This document shows, piece by piece, positions 35,001 through 45,892 of a stretch of DNA of 64,000 nucleotides. A model generated the notes under the pieces. The model had not been told where the DNA came from, did not search any database, and saw only the letters and a list, made by a program, of their open reading frames with translations. The position numbers and the translations under genes were made by a program. Within the stretch, counting starts at the first letter, position 1; each line of letters starts with the position of its first letter. This stretch comes from Euglena gracilis (taxonomy: Eukaryota > Euglenida > Euglenophyceae > Euglenales), in the NCBI GenBank assembly GCA_039621445.1, contig CP154955.1, positions 22,185,823 to 22,249,822 on the forward strand. The letters run 5' to 3'.

Positions 35001-36330
35001 TGGGGGGGGGGGGGGGGGAGGGCGTGGGGCGGGGGTTTTCGGTGATTTTTGGGGGATTTTCGGTCGTCGGGGGGGGCGGCCCGCGGGGGGTGGGCGCTAG
35101 ACTGTAGGCGGGCGGGCGGGTGGGGCGTTTTCGGGGGCGTGGGGCGGCGGGCGTTTCCGGGGGGGGGGCCTTTGTTCGGGCGGATTTTGGGGATGTTCGG
35201 GGGGGGGTTTGGGGGGGGCAGGGGTCGGTTTCGGGACTTTGGGGGCGGGCGGGCGGGGGGGGGGGTAGAGGTCGGCGATTTTCGTGTGCGAAGGGGGGGG
35301 GGGCGACGGCGCTTTGGGCGGTGGGGGGGACGCGGGAGGCGGGGCGGGGTGGGCGACACGTCGGCGGTGGGGCGGTGCGGGGGGGCGTGGGGCGCTCCGC
35401 GGGTAGACTTGGGGGAAGGGGGTGGGGGGGGGGGCGGGGGCGTGCGGCGGGGGGGGGCGGTTACGCCCGGGAGGCGGGGGGTGCGTTCGGTTTTTTCGGT
35501 GATTTTCGGGGGGGCGCCGGCGCTCCGAGCGCTGGGCTAGAGGTCGGCGTGTTTTGGGTGTTGGGGGCGCGGGGGGGTGCGGGGGGGGGCGCCGGGAGGG
35601 TAGCGGGGGCGGAGCGCCATTTTGGGATCGGACGCGACGAGTGCGGGGGGTCGGGACGGCTGTTTGACTGTGTGGGGGCGGGGCGGACAGGCGCAATTTT
35701 GCCCGGCGGGGGCGTGCGGAAAACGGCAGTAGGGGAGGCGGGCATTGGTAACGGACGCCCCAACGAACGCGGTGTCGGGGATCGGGGCGCTCGGAGGGTC
35801 GGCGATCCTTTGACTGTGGGGGGGGGGGGGGGCGGGGCGGGGCGTGCGGCGGGGCGGGGAGGCGGGAAGGGGGGTGGGCCTTTAGGGTTTTTCGGTGGGC
35901 GGGGGTTTTTACGTGGACGGGGGGGGGCGCAATTCGGCGGGTTCGGCGATCCGAGTTCGCCGAGGCGTTTTTTGTTGGGGACGCAGCGAGTCGCCGTCGG
36001 GGACTTTTGGGGTGGGGGCGGGAGCGCCGGCGCTAGAGGCGGCGGTTGCGGGCCTGACTGTTTGGGGGGAGGCGCCATTTTCGGTTTTTTCGGGGGGGGT
36101 GGCATGGTCGGGCGTCGGTGATTTCGTGGGCGCGGCGGCGGCTAGAGGTCGGCGATCCTTTTTGACTTTGCGCCGGGCGGACAGGCGCAATTTTGGGGCG
36201 GCGGGGTGCGGGGGGCAGTTTGGGAGGCGCTCGGACGGGCGAACGCCATTTTTCGGTGATTGGTGGACGCGCCGGCCGCTCCAAAAACGAGCGCTCCGCC
36301 CGGCTAGAGGTCGGCGATCCTTTGGGCGTG
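32096..36330 (-). repeat. Shredded, extremely G-rich satellite-derived region
   Basis: Intact satellite words in minus orientation appear throughout, for example GCTAGAGGTCGGCGATCC, TTTACCTGACTGTTGCGAAG, AACGCCATTTTTCGGTGAT and GCGCAATTTTGCCC near 32584, 32724-32900, 33511, 34046, 35262, 35685, 35740, 36139 and 36240-36325. They are separated by low-complexity G/T sequence with many runs of 5-14 G on the plus strand. The 216-bp spacing is lost. The plus strand is strongly depleted in A and C. Open frames here are glycine-rich or proline-rich artefacts of composition. It may be real strand-biased decay or an assembly or base-calling artefact. Confidence 0.85.
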
Positions 36331-37299
36331 GTGTTGGGGGCGCCGAACGGGGGGCAGCCCCCCCCGGTGAGGCCGCGAAAACTCTTTACCGAACGGGGGG
36401 GCGCTCCCGGGGGCGCCCCCCAAAACCGTCCGGCGATCCTTTGACGGGGGGGCGCCTGCGGGGCGCCCATTCACCAGCTTGGGGGGCAGCCTTTGAAGGG
36501 CGCCACAACCCTGCAAAAAACCCAAAACGTGGGGGGGGGCAGCGTGGTTGAGGGCCCGATCAAAAACAAGGGGCGGGGGCAGCACATTTTGCGCCACCTC
36601 GCCGCCCGTCATAAAACAAAAAACAACGGCCATGAACGAGTATCACCTGTGGCGGGGCAGCTTCCCCTAGCGCCCAACGGTCCACGGGGGGGGGCAGCCT
36701 CTGCGCCCGCCTCCCCTCCCAAAAAAAGCATTGGATCACCCGGAAAAAATCATCTGTGGAGGGGCGCTTACCCAAGCGCCATTGTCGGGGGGGGGCGCAG
36801 CTTCTGCGCCCACTTCGCTCCAAAAAACACCTCTCACTCCCACTGCCGCGGCTGGTAGTTAGGTTCCACAACCCCAGTCCCCCTCTTCGGCTAGGACCGC
36901 AAATAGAAGGAAGATCACACGAAAGTCTGAAAGGCACGCCAAAAAGGAAAATGTCGCCTTAGTCTGCCTTTCTTCTCCCCGAACTTCGGCTGGGAATGTC
37001 CACCCAAGCCAGTGTGGGGGGGGCAGCCCTGTGCAGGGCGCCCTCAGGCCCACGTCAGACACATCGATTGACCATAAAAATGCAGGGGGCAGCCACCATG
37101 GCGCCTCGGCCCGTGAATCGGCCCTTACAGGGTGGGGGGCAGCCTCACCAGGGCGCCACCTGCCCACAGCCTCGCCCGCGATTGAATAAAATTCGGTTGG
37201 GCGATCCCAACCGAGGTGGGGGGCAGCCTCGCCAGGGCGCCACATGCGCACAGCCCCAGGGTAAAAAGGGGGGGCAGCCATTGCTGGCACCATCACCCA
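36331..37299. repeat. Region with about 12 copies of a GGGGGGCAGCC hairpin motif
   Basis: The core G4-9-CAGC(C) recurs near 36349, 36481, 36531, 36575, 36653, 36686, 36788, 37016, 37085, 37133, 37216 and 37268. Most copies are followed within 10-15 bases by GGCGCC or TGCGCC, giving a small stem. Copies near 37133 and 37216 share about 40 bp. No gene is recognised. Minus-strand frames give recurring RPGEAAPH-like strings that only reflect the motif. Confidence 0.8.
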
Positions 37300-37305
37300 A
37301 CGGGC

Positions 37306-37605
37306 TCACTCCTCTGCCCACTGTTCTTCCTTTTTCGTCTTTGCGCCGATGTTGTCCGTGGGGCACCCCCTCCTCGTCGGCTCCATCCACTTGTTTGCCT
37401 CGGCCATCGCCTTTTTCCCCTCGTCGGCTCGGTCCAGCAGTACGCCAGTAGCCACGGGAGGCGTGAAATAGTCTTGTCCACTGTGGTAATAGTGTCTTCG
37501 AACTGCATACCTCTGCACCTCATCCCACAGAGGGGTCCCTTGACAATCTGGCAGCGCACCACCAACTCTCTCCCTGGTGTCTCCGCACTTCCTAGACGTT
37601 CTCAC
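37306..37605 (-). CDS. Uncharacterised ORF, C-terminal part of the broken gene
   Basis: A 99-codon ORF with a GTG at its 5' end, so it is more likely a continuation than a separate gene. Composition is balanced and protein-like, with DEVQRYAVRRHYYHSGQDYF and an acidic/lysine-rich end. It follows the previous ORF after a frame change. No domain is recognised. Confidence 0.35.
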   Translation of the reverse strand: MRTSRKCGDTRERVGGALPDCQGTPLWDEVQRYAVRRHYYHSGQDYFTPPVATGVLLDRADEGKKAMAEANKWMEPTRRGCPTDNIGAKTKKEEQWAEE

Positions 37606-37879
37606 CTGCTTCTTCCACGCTCACGGGCACCACCGTCACATGCGGCGGCCTGCAGTCTTTGCCGCACATCTGTCTCGCCGCAGGCACAACCAGGCCCCTC
37701 GCCCTGAGGGGTGCTGGCAACCGATACACCCTGGTCCAGCCATTGTCTGCGGCCTCCTCTTGCTGCCTGTGGCATTCCACATGACGACACTGGCAGGCCG
37801 CACCGGCATCATCGCATTTCCTGTGTACCACCATCTCCATGTCTGCCATCAGCGGCTTGCCATTTGGACGTCCCGCCAT
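37592..37879 (-). CDS. Uncharacterised Cys/His-containing ORF, middle part of a broken gene
   Basis: A 95-codon ORF starting MAGRPNGKPL. It contains a Cys/His cluster (CDDAGAACQCRHVECH) that could be a zinc-binding site but does not fit a family I can name with confidence. It overlaps its upstream neighbour by about 70 bp and its downstream neighbour by 14 bp in different frames. The end carries AAGCAGGTGAGA, which resembles an intron donor. The three ORFs may therefore be exons or frameshifted pieces of one gene. Confidence 0.35.
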   Translation of the reverse strand: MAGRPNGKPLMADMEMVVHRKCDDAGAACQCRHVECHRQQEEAADNGWTRVYRLPAPLRARGLVVPAARQMCGKDCRPPHVTVVPVSVEEAGENV

Positions 37880-38384
37880 GGGAGCTCCGGAATGTCCAAC
37901 ACGACCATGTCCTTCGCAGCATGTCCAGCACCAACAATTGCATCCCCAGACCCAGATGCGGCATGCCCCCCAGCATGCACAACTCCTTCACAATGTCCGC
38001 CACCGGGACTCCAGCAGCATGACCAGAATTGGAATGTAGACCAGAATGGCCTCCAGCAGCATTATCAGAACGGAATGGCGCATGGTCTCCAGCAGCATGA
38101 CCAGAACTGGAATGTAGACCAGCATGGCCTCCAGCAGCATGACCAGAACAGGAATGTAGATCAGCCAGAGCTTCCAGATCCACTTCCTCCTCCAGCATCA
38201 CTCTGCGCACAATGCCAACACGTGCCATGACACCTTCTGAATGTCCACTGGCTCTAGCGCCTCTTTGTGCATGTCCTTCTGCCTCATCTCCAGACATGTC
38301 ATCTTCCGCAATGCTCAAACTCCTTTGTGTGAAATGGGGGTGTGGCGATTTCCCCCTGGGGGGCCTCCATTCTTTTTCTTGCAC
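37809..38384 (-). CDS. Uncharacterised His/Gly-rich repeat protein, N-terminal part
   Basis: A 191-codon ORF that begins inside direct-repeat copy 2. The first 20 residues are encoded by the repeat, so the true start may be the internal methionine of MSGDEAEGH. The middle holds four imperfect tandem repeats (DNA starts near 38009, 38051, 38087, 38129, spaced 42, 36 and 42 bp) that encode a 12-14 residue unit with SGHAAG. Unit lengths that are multiples of three favour a real coding sequence. Its 3' end overlaps the next ORF in another frame. I recognise no family. Confidence 0.45.
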   Translation of the reverse strand: MQEKEWRPPRGKSPHPHFTQRSLSIAEDDMSGDEAEGHAQRGARASGHSEGVMARVGIVRRVMLEEEVDLEALADLHSCSGHAAGGHAGLHSSSGHAAGDHAPFRSDNAAGGHSGLHSNSGHAAGVPVADIVKELCMLGGMPHLGLGMQLLVLDMLRRTWSCWTFRSSHGGTSKWQAADGRHGDGGTQEMR

Positions 38385-38600
38385 TTCAGCCCTTCTGGCC
38401 CTTGACTTTTCCCCATCTTGCCGCGGAGCTCACTTCAAATTACAAAATTACACCAGAGGGCAGAGCAATCCAAAATCACTTGAACAGGCCACCATGACAA
38501 AGGAGTCCGCTGATTGCCACTGTACAGAAAAAATATACAGATGGGAGTTTCTAATTGTGCAGGGTAAGTCTTAACTCCCAGTCTTGGCATGTCAGCGCAC
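38328..38600 (-). repeat. Direct repeat copy 2 (about 270 bp)
   Basis: Partner of 31746-32010 in the same orientation, with small indels near the right end. Its left part carries the start of the minus ORF at 38384. Its right end passes straight into minus-oriented satellite with the words TGCGGAAAACGCAGCA. Confidence 0.9.
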
Positions 38601-41600
38601 TGCGGAAAACGCAGCACCGCCCGCGCAAACGCTGCGGACACACCCCAACGAACGCCATTTTTTGGTGACTCTCGGCCGAAATCGGACACGCTGGCGCTCC
38701 AAAAACGAGCGCTCCGCCCGGCTAGAGGTCGGCAATCCTTTACCTGACTGTTGTGAAGGGCGCCGGGCGGACAGGCGCAATTTTGCCCGCGGCGGGCGTG
38801 CGGAAAACGCAGCAGTTACCGCCCGGGAGGCGCAAAATAGCACTTTGGTAACGGACGCCCCAACGAACGCCATTTTTCGGTGATTTTCGGCCGAAATCGG
38901 ACGCGCCGGCGCTCCAAAAACGAGCGCTCCGCCCGGCTAGAGGTCGGCGATCCTTTACCTGTTGCGAAGGGCGCCGGGCGGACAGGCGCAATTTTGCCCG
39001 CGGCGGGCGTGCGGAAAACGCAGCAGTTACCGCCCGGGAGGCGCAAAATAGCACTTTGGTAACGGACGCCCCAACGAACGCCATTTTTCGGTGATTTTCG
39101 GCCGAAATCGGACGCGCCGGCGCTCCAAAAACGAGCGCTCCGCCCCGGCTAGAGGTCGGCGATCCTTTACCTGACTGTTGCGAAGGGCGCCGGGCGGACA
39201 GGCGCAATTTTGCCCGCGGCGGGCGTGCGGAAAACGCAGCAGTTACCGCCCGGGAGGCGCAAAATAGCACTTTGGTAACGGAAGCCCCAACGAACGCCAT
39301 TTTTCGGTGATTTTCGGCCGAAATTGGACGCGCCGGCGCTCCAAAAACGAGCGCTCCGCCCCGGCTAGAGGTCGGCGATCCTTTACCTGACTGTTGCGAA
39401 GGGCGCCGGGCGGACAGGCGCAATTTTGCCCGCGGCGGGCGTGCGGAAAACGCAGCAGTTACCGCCCGGGAGGCGCAAAATAGCACTTTGGTAACGGACG
39501 CCCCAACGAACGCCATTTTTCGGTGATTTTCGGCCGAAATTGGACGCGCCGGCGCTCCAAAAACGAGCGCTCCGCCCCGGCTAGAGGTCGGCGATCCTTT
39601 ACCTGACTGTTGCGAAGGGCGCCGGGCGGACAGGCGCAATTTTGCCCGCGGCGGGCGTGCGGAAAACGCAGCAGCAGTTACCGCCCGGGAGGCGCAAAAT
39701 AGCACTTTGGTAACGGACGCCCCAACGAACGCCATTTTTCGGTGATTTTCGGCCGAAATCGGACGCGCCGGCGCTCCAAAAACGAGCGCTCCGCCCCGGC
39801 TAGAGGTCGGCGATCCTTTACCTGACTGTTGCGAAGGGCGCCGGGCGGACAGGCGCAATTTTGCCCGCGGCGGGCGTGCGGAAAACGCAGCAGTTACCGC
39901 CCGGGAGGCGCAAAATAGCACTTTGGTAACGGACGCCCCAACGAACGCCATTTTTCGGTGATTTTCGGCCGAAATCGGACGCGCCGGCGCTCCAAAAACG
40001 AGCGCTCCGCCCCGGCTAGAGGTCGGCGACCCTTACCTGACTGTTGCGAAGGGCGCCGGGCGGACAGGAGCAATTTTGCCCGCGGCGGGCGTGCGGAAAA
40101 CGCAGCAGTTACCGCCCGGGAGGCGCAAAATAGCACTTTGGTAACGGACGCCCCAACGAACGCCATTTTTCGGTGATTTTCGGCCGAAATCGGACGCGCC
40201 GGCGCTCCAAAAACGAGCGCTCCGCCCCGGCTAGAGGTCGGCGATCCTTTACCTGACTGTTGCGAAGGGCGCGCCGGGCGGACAGGCGCAATTTTGCCCG
40301 CGGCGGGCGTGCGGAAAACGCAGGCAGCAGTTACCGCCCGGGAGGCGCAAAATAGCACTTTGGTAACGGACGCCCCAACGAACGCCATTTTTCGGTGATT
40401 TTCGGCCGAAATCGGACGCGCCGGCGCTCCAAAAACGAGCGCTCCGCCCGGCTAGAGGTCGGCGACCCTTACCTGACTGTTGCGAAGGGCGCCGGGCGGA
40501 CAGGCGCAATTTTGCCCGCGGCGGGCGTGCGGAAAACGCAGCAGTTACCGCCCGGGAGGCGCAAAATAGCACTTTGGTAACGGACGCCCCAACAAACGCC
40601 ATTTTTCGGTGATTTTCGGCCGAAATCGGACGCGCCGGCGCTCCAAAAACGAGCGCTCCGCCCCGGCTAGAGGTCGGCGATCCTTTACCTGACTGTTGCG
40701 AAGGGCGCCGGGCGGACAGGCGCAATTTTGCCCGCGGCGGGCGTGCGGAAAACGCAGCAGTTACCGCCCGGGAGGCGCAAAATAGCACTTTGGTAACGGA
40801 CGCCCCAACGAACGCCATTTTTCGGTGATTTTCGGCCGAAATTGGACGCGCGGCGCTCCAAAAACGAGCGCTCCGCCCCGGCTAGAGGTCGGCGATCCTT
40901 TACCTGACTGTTGCGAAGGGCGCCGGGCGGACAGGCGCAATTTTGCCCGCGGCGGGCGTGCGGAAAACGCAGCAGTTACCGCCCGGGAGGCGCAAAATAG
41001 CACTTTGGTAACGGACGCCCCAACAAACGCCATTTTTCGGTGATTTTCGGCCGAAATCGGACGCGCCGGCGCTCCAAAAACGAGCGCTCCGCCCCGGCTA
41101 GAGGTCGGCGATCCTTTACCTGACTGTTGCGAAGGGCGCCGGGCGGACAGGCGCAATTTTGCCCGCGGCGGGCGTGCGGAAAACGCAGCAGTTACCGCCC
41201 GGGAGGCGCAAAATAGCACTTTGGTAACGGACGCCCCAACGAACGCCATTTTTCGGTGATTTTCGGCCGAAATCGGACGCGCCGGCGCTCCAAAAACGAG
41301 CGCTCCGCCCCGGCTAGAGGTCGGCGATCCTTTACCTGACTGTTGCGAAGGGCGCCGGGCGGACAGGCGCAATTTTGCCCGCGGCGGGCGTGCGGAAAAC
41401 GCAGCAGTTACCGCCCGGGAGGCGCAAAATAGCACTTGGTAACGGACGCCCCAAACGAACGTCATTTTTCGGTGATTTTCGGCCGAAATCGGACGCGCCG
41501 GCGCTCCAAAAACGAGCGCTCCGCCCCGGCTAGAGGTCGGCGATCCTTTACCTGACTGTTGCGAAGGGCGCCGGGCGGACAGGCGCAATTTTGCCCGCGG

Positions 41601-42924
41601 CGGGCGTGCGGAAAAACGCAGCAGTTACCGCCCGGGAGGCGCAAAATAGCACTTTGGTAACGGACGCCCCAACGAACGCCATTTTTCGGTGATTTTCGGC
41701 CGAAATCGGACGCGCCGGCGCTCCAAAAACGAGCGCTCCGCCCCGGCTAGAGGTCGGCGATCCTTTACCTGACTGTTGCGAAGGGCGCCGGGCGGACAGG
41801 CGCAATTTTGCCCGCGGCGGGCGTGCGGAAAACGCAGCAGTTACCGCCCGGGAGGCGCAAAATAGCACTTTGGTAACGGACGCCCCAACGAACGCCATTT
41901 TTCGGTGATTTTCGGCCGAAATCGGACGCGCCGGCGCTCCAAAAACGAGCGCTCCGCCCCGGCTAGAGGTCGGCGACCTTTACCTGACTGTTGCGAAGGG
42001 CGCCGGGCGGACAGGCGCAATTTTGCCCGCGGCGGGCGTGCGGAAAACGCAGCAGTTACCGCCCGGGAGGCGCAAAATAGCACTTTGGTAACGGACGCCC
42101 CAACGAACGCCATTTTTCGGTGATTTTCGGCCGAAATCGGACGCGCCGGCGCTCCAAAAACGAGCGCTCCGCCCCGGCTAGAGGTCGGCGATCCTTTACC
42201 TGACTGTTGCGAAGGACGCCGGGTGGACAGGCGCAATTTTGCCCGCGGCGGGCGTGCAGAAAATGCAGCAGTTACCGCCCGGGAGGTGCAAAATAGCACT
42301 TTAGTAACGGACGCCCCAACAAACGCCATTTTTCGGTGATTTTCGGCCGAAATCCGACGCGCTGGCGATCCAAAAACGAGCGCTCCGCCCCGGCTAGAGG
42401 TCGGCGATCCTTTACCTGACTGTTGAGAAGGGCGCCGGGCGGACAATAGCAATTTTGCCCGCGGCGGGCGTGCGGAAAACGCAGCAGTTACCGCCCGGGA
42501 GGCGCAAAATAGCACTTTGGTAACGGACGCCCCAACGAACGCCATTTTTCGGTGATTGTCGGCCGAAATCGGACGCGCTAGCGCTCCAAAAACGAGCGCT
42601 CCGCCCCGGCTAGATGTCGGCGATCCTTTACCCGACTGTTGCGAAGGGCGCCGGGCGGACAGGCGCAATTTTGCCCGCGGCGGGCGTGCGGAAAACGCAG
42701 CAGTTACCGCCCGGGCGGCGCAAAATAGCACGTTGGTAACGGACGCCCCAACGAACGCCATTTTTAGGTGATTTTCGGCCGAAATCGGACGCGCCGGCGC
42801 TCCAAAAACGAGCGCTACGCCCCGGCTAGAGGTCGGCGATCCTTTACCGGACTGTTGCGAAGGGCGCCGGGCGGACAGGCGCAATTTTGCCCGCGGCGTG
42901 CGTGCGGAAAACGCAGCAGTTACC
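38601..42924 (-). repeat. Satellite array 4, about 20 monomers, minus orientation
   Basis: Regular 216-bp spacing, for example GATCCTTTAC at 39161, 39377 and 39593. Monomers are highly similar in the middle and more diverged at both ends (38601-38760 and 42200-42924). It ends at GCAGCAGTTACC, next to the first LTR copy. Confidence 0.97.
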
Positions 42925-42927
42925 GAG

Positions 42928-43525
42928 TGTATGTCCCCTGACTCTATTCTCACAGCCTGTCGGCCTACTTACACCCTCCCGTGGGAACAGAACCAGGAGA
43001 GTAACAAAAAAGAAAGTCTTTCACTTAACTATTAATTTTTATTGCCTTTGGGCTTTTGCAGAGCACAAGGCAGGTGGAGGATCCCTATGGGCTACGGAAA
43101 TCGATGCCAAGTTCTTGGCTGTCCTTTCAGGACTTCAAATCAGAAAAATCCAACTTGAAACTCAAGTCTTGAATCAAAGACCAGAATGGAATAAAATACC
43201 ACCTGTGGAGAGGAGAACCAGAATTAGGCTTAGGTATTCCTAATTCAGGCCGTTGGCCATCTTTAGGAATACCACTTAGCATAGTACTGTGTATGGGGCT
43301 CAGAGCTATATCTGGCCGTAGGCTTATACCTACATACACAGTACCATGGCCTTACGGCTGCCTGGTACACATCCCCCTCCCAGGGCTATGGCCGATTTCC
43401 CTACTGGACCAGGCCAGTCGGAATGCCGGACACAGTCCTGGGGACGGGGACCTGTCACAGTGCCGTTTGCGGCTTTTGTTTCTCCTGTCACCAGGGGTGT
43501 GGGAAGGAAATTGTGAAATAACGCA
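42928..43525 (-). repeat. LTR copy 1
   Basis: About 598 bp, plus-strand ends TGTATGTCCCC and ..TAACGCA. It is nearly identical to the copy at 43557 and to the truncated copy at 52544. Two perfect inverted repeats are present, GGTATTCCTAA (43233-43243) with TTAGGAATACC (43263-43273), and GTACTGTGTATG (43284-43295) with CATACACAGTAC (43333-43344). The exact 3' boundary in plus coordinates is uncertain. Confidence 0.75.
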
Positions 43526-43556
43526 AAAACGCGCAAAAGTGGTTAACCGCTTATAG
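43526..43556. other. 31-bp spacer between tandem LTR copies
   Basis: A short A/C-rich spacer separates two direct LTR copies. It may be the residue of a deleted element or the true end of the LTR. Confidence 0.4.
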
Positions 43557-44148
43557 TGTACGTCCCCTGACTCTATTCCCACTGCCTGTCGGCCTACTTA
43601 CACCCTCCCGTGGGAACAGAACCAGGAGAGTAACAAAAAAGAAAGTCTTTCACTTAACTATTAGTTTTTTATTGCCTTTGGGCTTATGCAGAGCACAAGG
43701 CAGGTGGAGGAGCCCTATGGGCTACGGAAATCGATGCCAAGTTCTTGGCTGTCCTTTCAGGACTTCAAATCAGAAAAATCCAACTTGAAACTCAAGTCTT
43801 GAATCAAAGACCAGAATGTAATAAAATACCACCTGTGGAGAGGAGAACCAGAATTAGGCTTAGGTATTCCTAATTCAGGCCGTTGGCCATCTTTAGGAAT
43901 ACCACTTAGCATAGTACTGTGTATGGGGCTCAGAGCTATATCTGGCCGTAGGCTTATACCTACATACACAGTACCATGGCCTTACGGCTACCTGGTACAC
44001 ATCCCCCTCCCAGGGCTATGCCCGATTTCCCTACTGGACCAGGCCAGTCGGAATGCCGGACACAGTCCTGGGGACGGGGACCTGTCACAGAGCCGTATGC
44101 GGCTTTTGGTTCTCCTGTCACCAGGGGTGTGGGAAGGAAAGTGCGAAA
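43557..44148 (-). repeat. LTR copy 2
   Basis: Direct copy of 42928-43525, starting TGTACGTCCCC. At its right end, around 44146, it passes into the inverted gag fragment through the shared string AATATCGCA or similar, so the LTR boundary is hidden by microhomology. Confidence 0.75.
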
Positions 44149-45892
44149 TATCGCAAGCAGGCAGGATGCGTTCCACGAACGGTGGCAGAATAATATTGTT
44201 GACATCCAAACCGCAATTGCGGAGTTGCAGAACCGCAATGCGGTACCATGTTCGCATAATTTAGAATTTCAGCGATTTTCTGCAGATATGCGTGATGAAA
44301 ATCACCAAGTCAAGAAAAATTTTTGTGACGGTCCGATACGGACCGAGGAAACAGTGAATCAGCAAGTCAAAAACTTGCAGAAAGATTTCGCAGCGCTATC
44401 CGCGCAAGTTTCGGTGTTTTTGGAACAGCCAATGGCTGAAAACGTGCGGAATCCGCAAAATACCCCTCCTTCCAAACCACCTCCACAACTGGAGCCTATT
44501 TCCGAAGCGGTGCACACTCTAGCTGTGCGACTACGGGAATTGGAAAGTGGTTTTGGAAAAATTTCGCAAGATTTCCGGTCTTTTTCTGACAAAATCCCTC
44601 TTCTGGACGATATGTCCAAACACCGCAGGCGTATTAAGCGTTTGCAGGAAGATATTGGTGCAATCACCGATCATCTGAAAATTCTCGATGATTTGGAGAA
44701 AAATTTTGGTGACTTTACAGAAAATTTGGATCAAGTACACGCACAATTGCGTTTATTACAACAAAAACCCGATACGGGTGTTGTAGGCACACTTGCCGCA
44801 GATTCCAGCTCCAAAAGCGCCAATAGCGCACCTGTGGCGGAGCCTATTGGCACATTGCCACAAAATTACGATTCTGCTCATGCAGTGGTCCCTCCCCCAG
44901 CGGTACCAGTCCCAATGGACCATTTTTTGGATGATGGGGTTGGTTTTCAAGAGAAAGCCAAGCGAAACCCTCAAAGAAATCGAAAAATTTGGGAATATGA
45001 ACTTTGTCGCGGTATGAGCCGCACTCCCGCACATGGTATTGATCCTCAGATGCATCAGCATCACCATTCGCGCATTCGCGATTCACCAAGTTTGCAAGGT
45101 ACCTATGGTACACCAAGTGGAATATTGAATGCGCATTCACAAAATACACCCAAAAGTTCACTTGGTGCAACCACCGAGGTACTCGCGCATGGTGCGGTTT
45201 TGCGCCCAGGCCCATCCTCCTTGAATACCACCGAAGGGCCATGGGAGTCTCAGAAAGATATCAAAGGAATCATCGCTATCGCGAAAAAGGTAAAGCCCCA
45301 ATGGGACGGTGACCCAACAACATGGAAACAGTTTTTCCGTGACTGGGAATATTATTGGGATCTGAAAGGATCAACCCATAACGGAAACCCGGAGGTGATG
45401 AAAATGGAATTCATAGATTGCCTACCAAAAGATGAAAAGGAACGCGCCAGACAATTGGTCATTCGTGTGCGCATTTCTTTTCAGGATTTGGTTGAGCAAT
45501 ATGCTTCATCATGTTCCAGTTTAGTTTCCAGAATCACTCTGGAGAAAAAATGGCGGCAATGTGCCCCCCATGACCGAAAATGGAGGTCGATAGACCTATG
45601 GTACTCAAAATGGCTCGCATTGGCAGCCGAAGTAGACGAGTTAGGCGAAACCCAAATGAAAGAGCAATTTGACGCAGTATTACTGCACTTTATACCCAAA
45701 CTCATAAAAGAAATTCACCGAGAGGAACTCGCAGGACATATTTTGACGCTCGATGAGCGATGGAACTATGTTTCCAAACATATCGGTAAGGGGATCCCAC
45801 TGAATGAAGTGGGGGGGGGTCCGAATTATATCGGTAAGGGGGTCCCACTGAATAAAGTGGGGGGGGGGGCAAGAATGCCGTTAGTGTGGTAA
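44146..45892 (+). pseudogene. gag: Truncated, inverted copy of gag
   Basis: Positions 44146-45780 repeat about 1634 bp of the minus-strand gag (codons about 364-908) in the opposite orientation with no visible indel and only five amino-acid differences. The copy lacks the N-terminal SSIEH repeats and both zinc knuckles. By chance the frame is open upstream through the LTR to an ATG at 43976, giving a 638-codon ORF whose first 56 or so residues are LTR-derived. It runs 37 codons past 45780 into unrelated sequence before TAA. A functional protein is unlikely. It may act as the second arm of a hairpin transcript. Confidence 0.85.
45781..45870 (+). repeat. Two copies of a 48-bp G-tailed direct repeat
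   Basis: TATCGGTAAGGGG with TCCCACTGAA and AAGTGGGGGGG occurs at 45781 and again at 45829. The repeat starts exactly where similarity to gag ends. Confidence 0.85.

Noticed and set aside
32096-36330. Glycine-rich plus-strand ORFs and proline-rich minus-strand ORFs
   Set aside because: They result from G-run composition and contain no recognisable domain.
32096-36330. Telomere or subtelomere G-rich strand
   Set aside because: No short regular telomeric unit is visible; the G runs vary in length and alternate with satellite words.
43127-43969. Repeated 70-codon ORFs in the LTR copies (43127-43339, 43757-43969, 52744-52956) as genes
   Set aside because: They are the same segment of three LTR copies and show no domain. 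Identity reflects LTR duplication.
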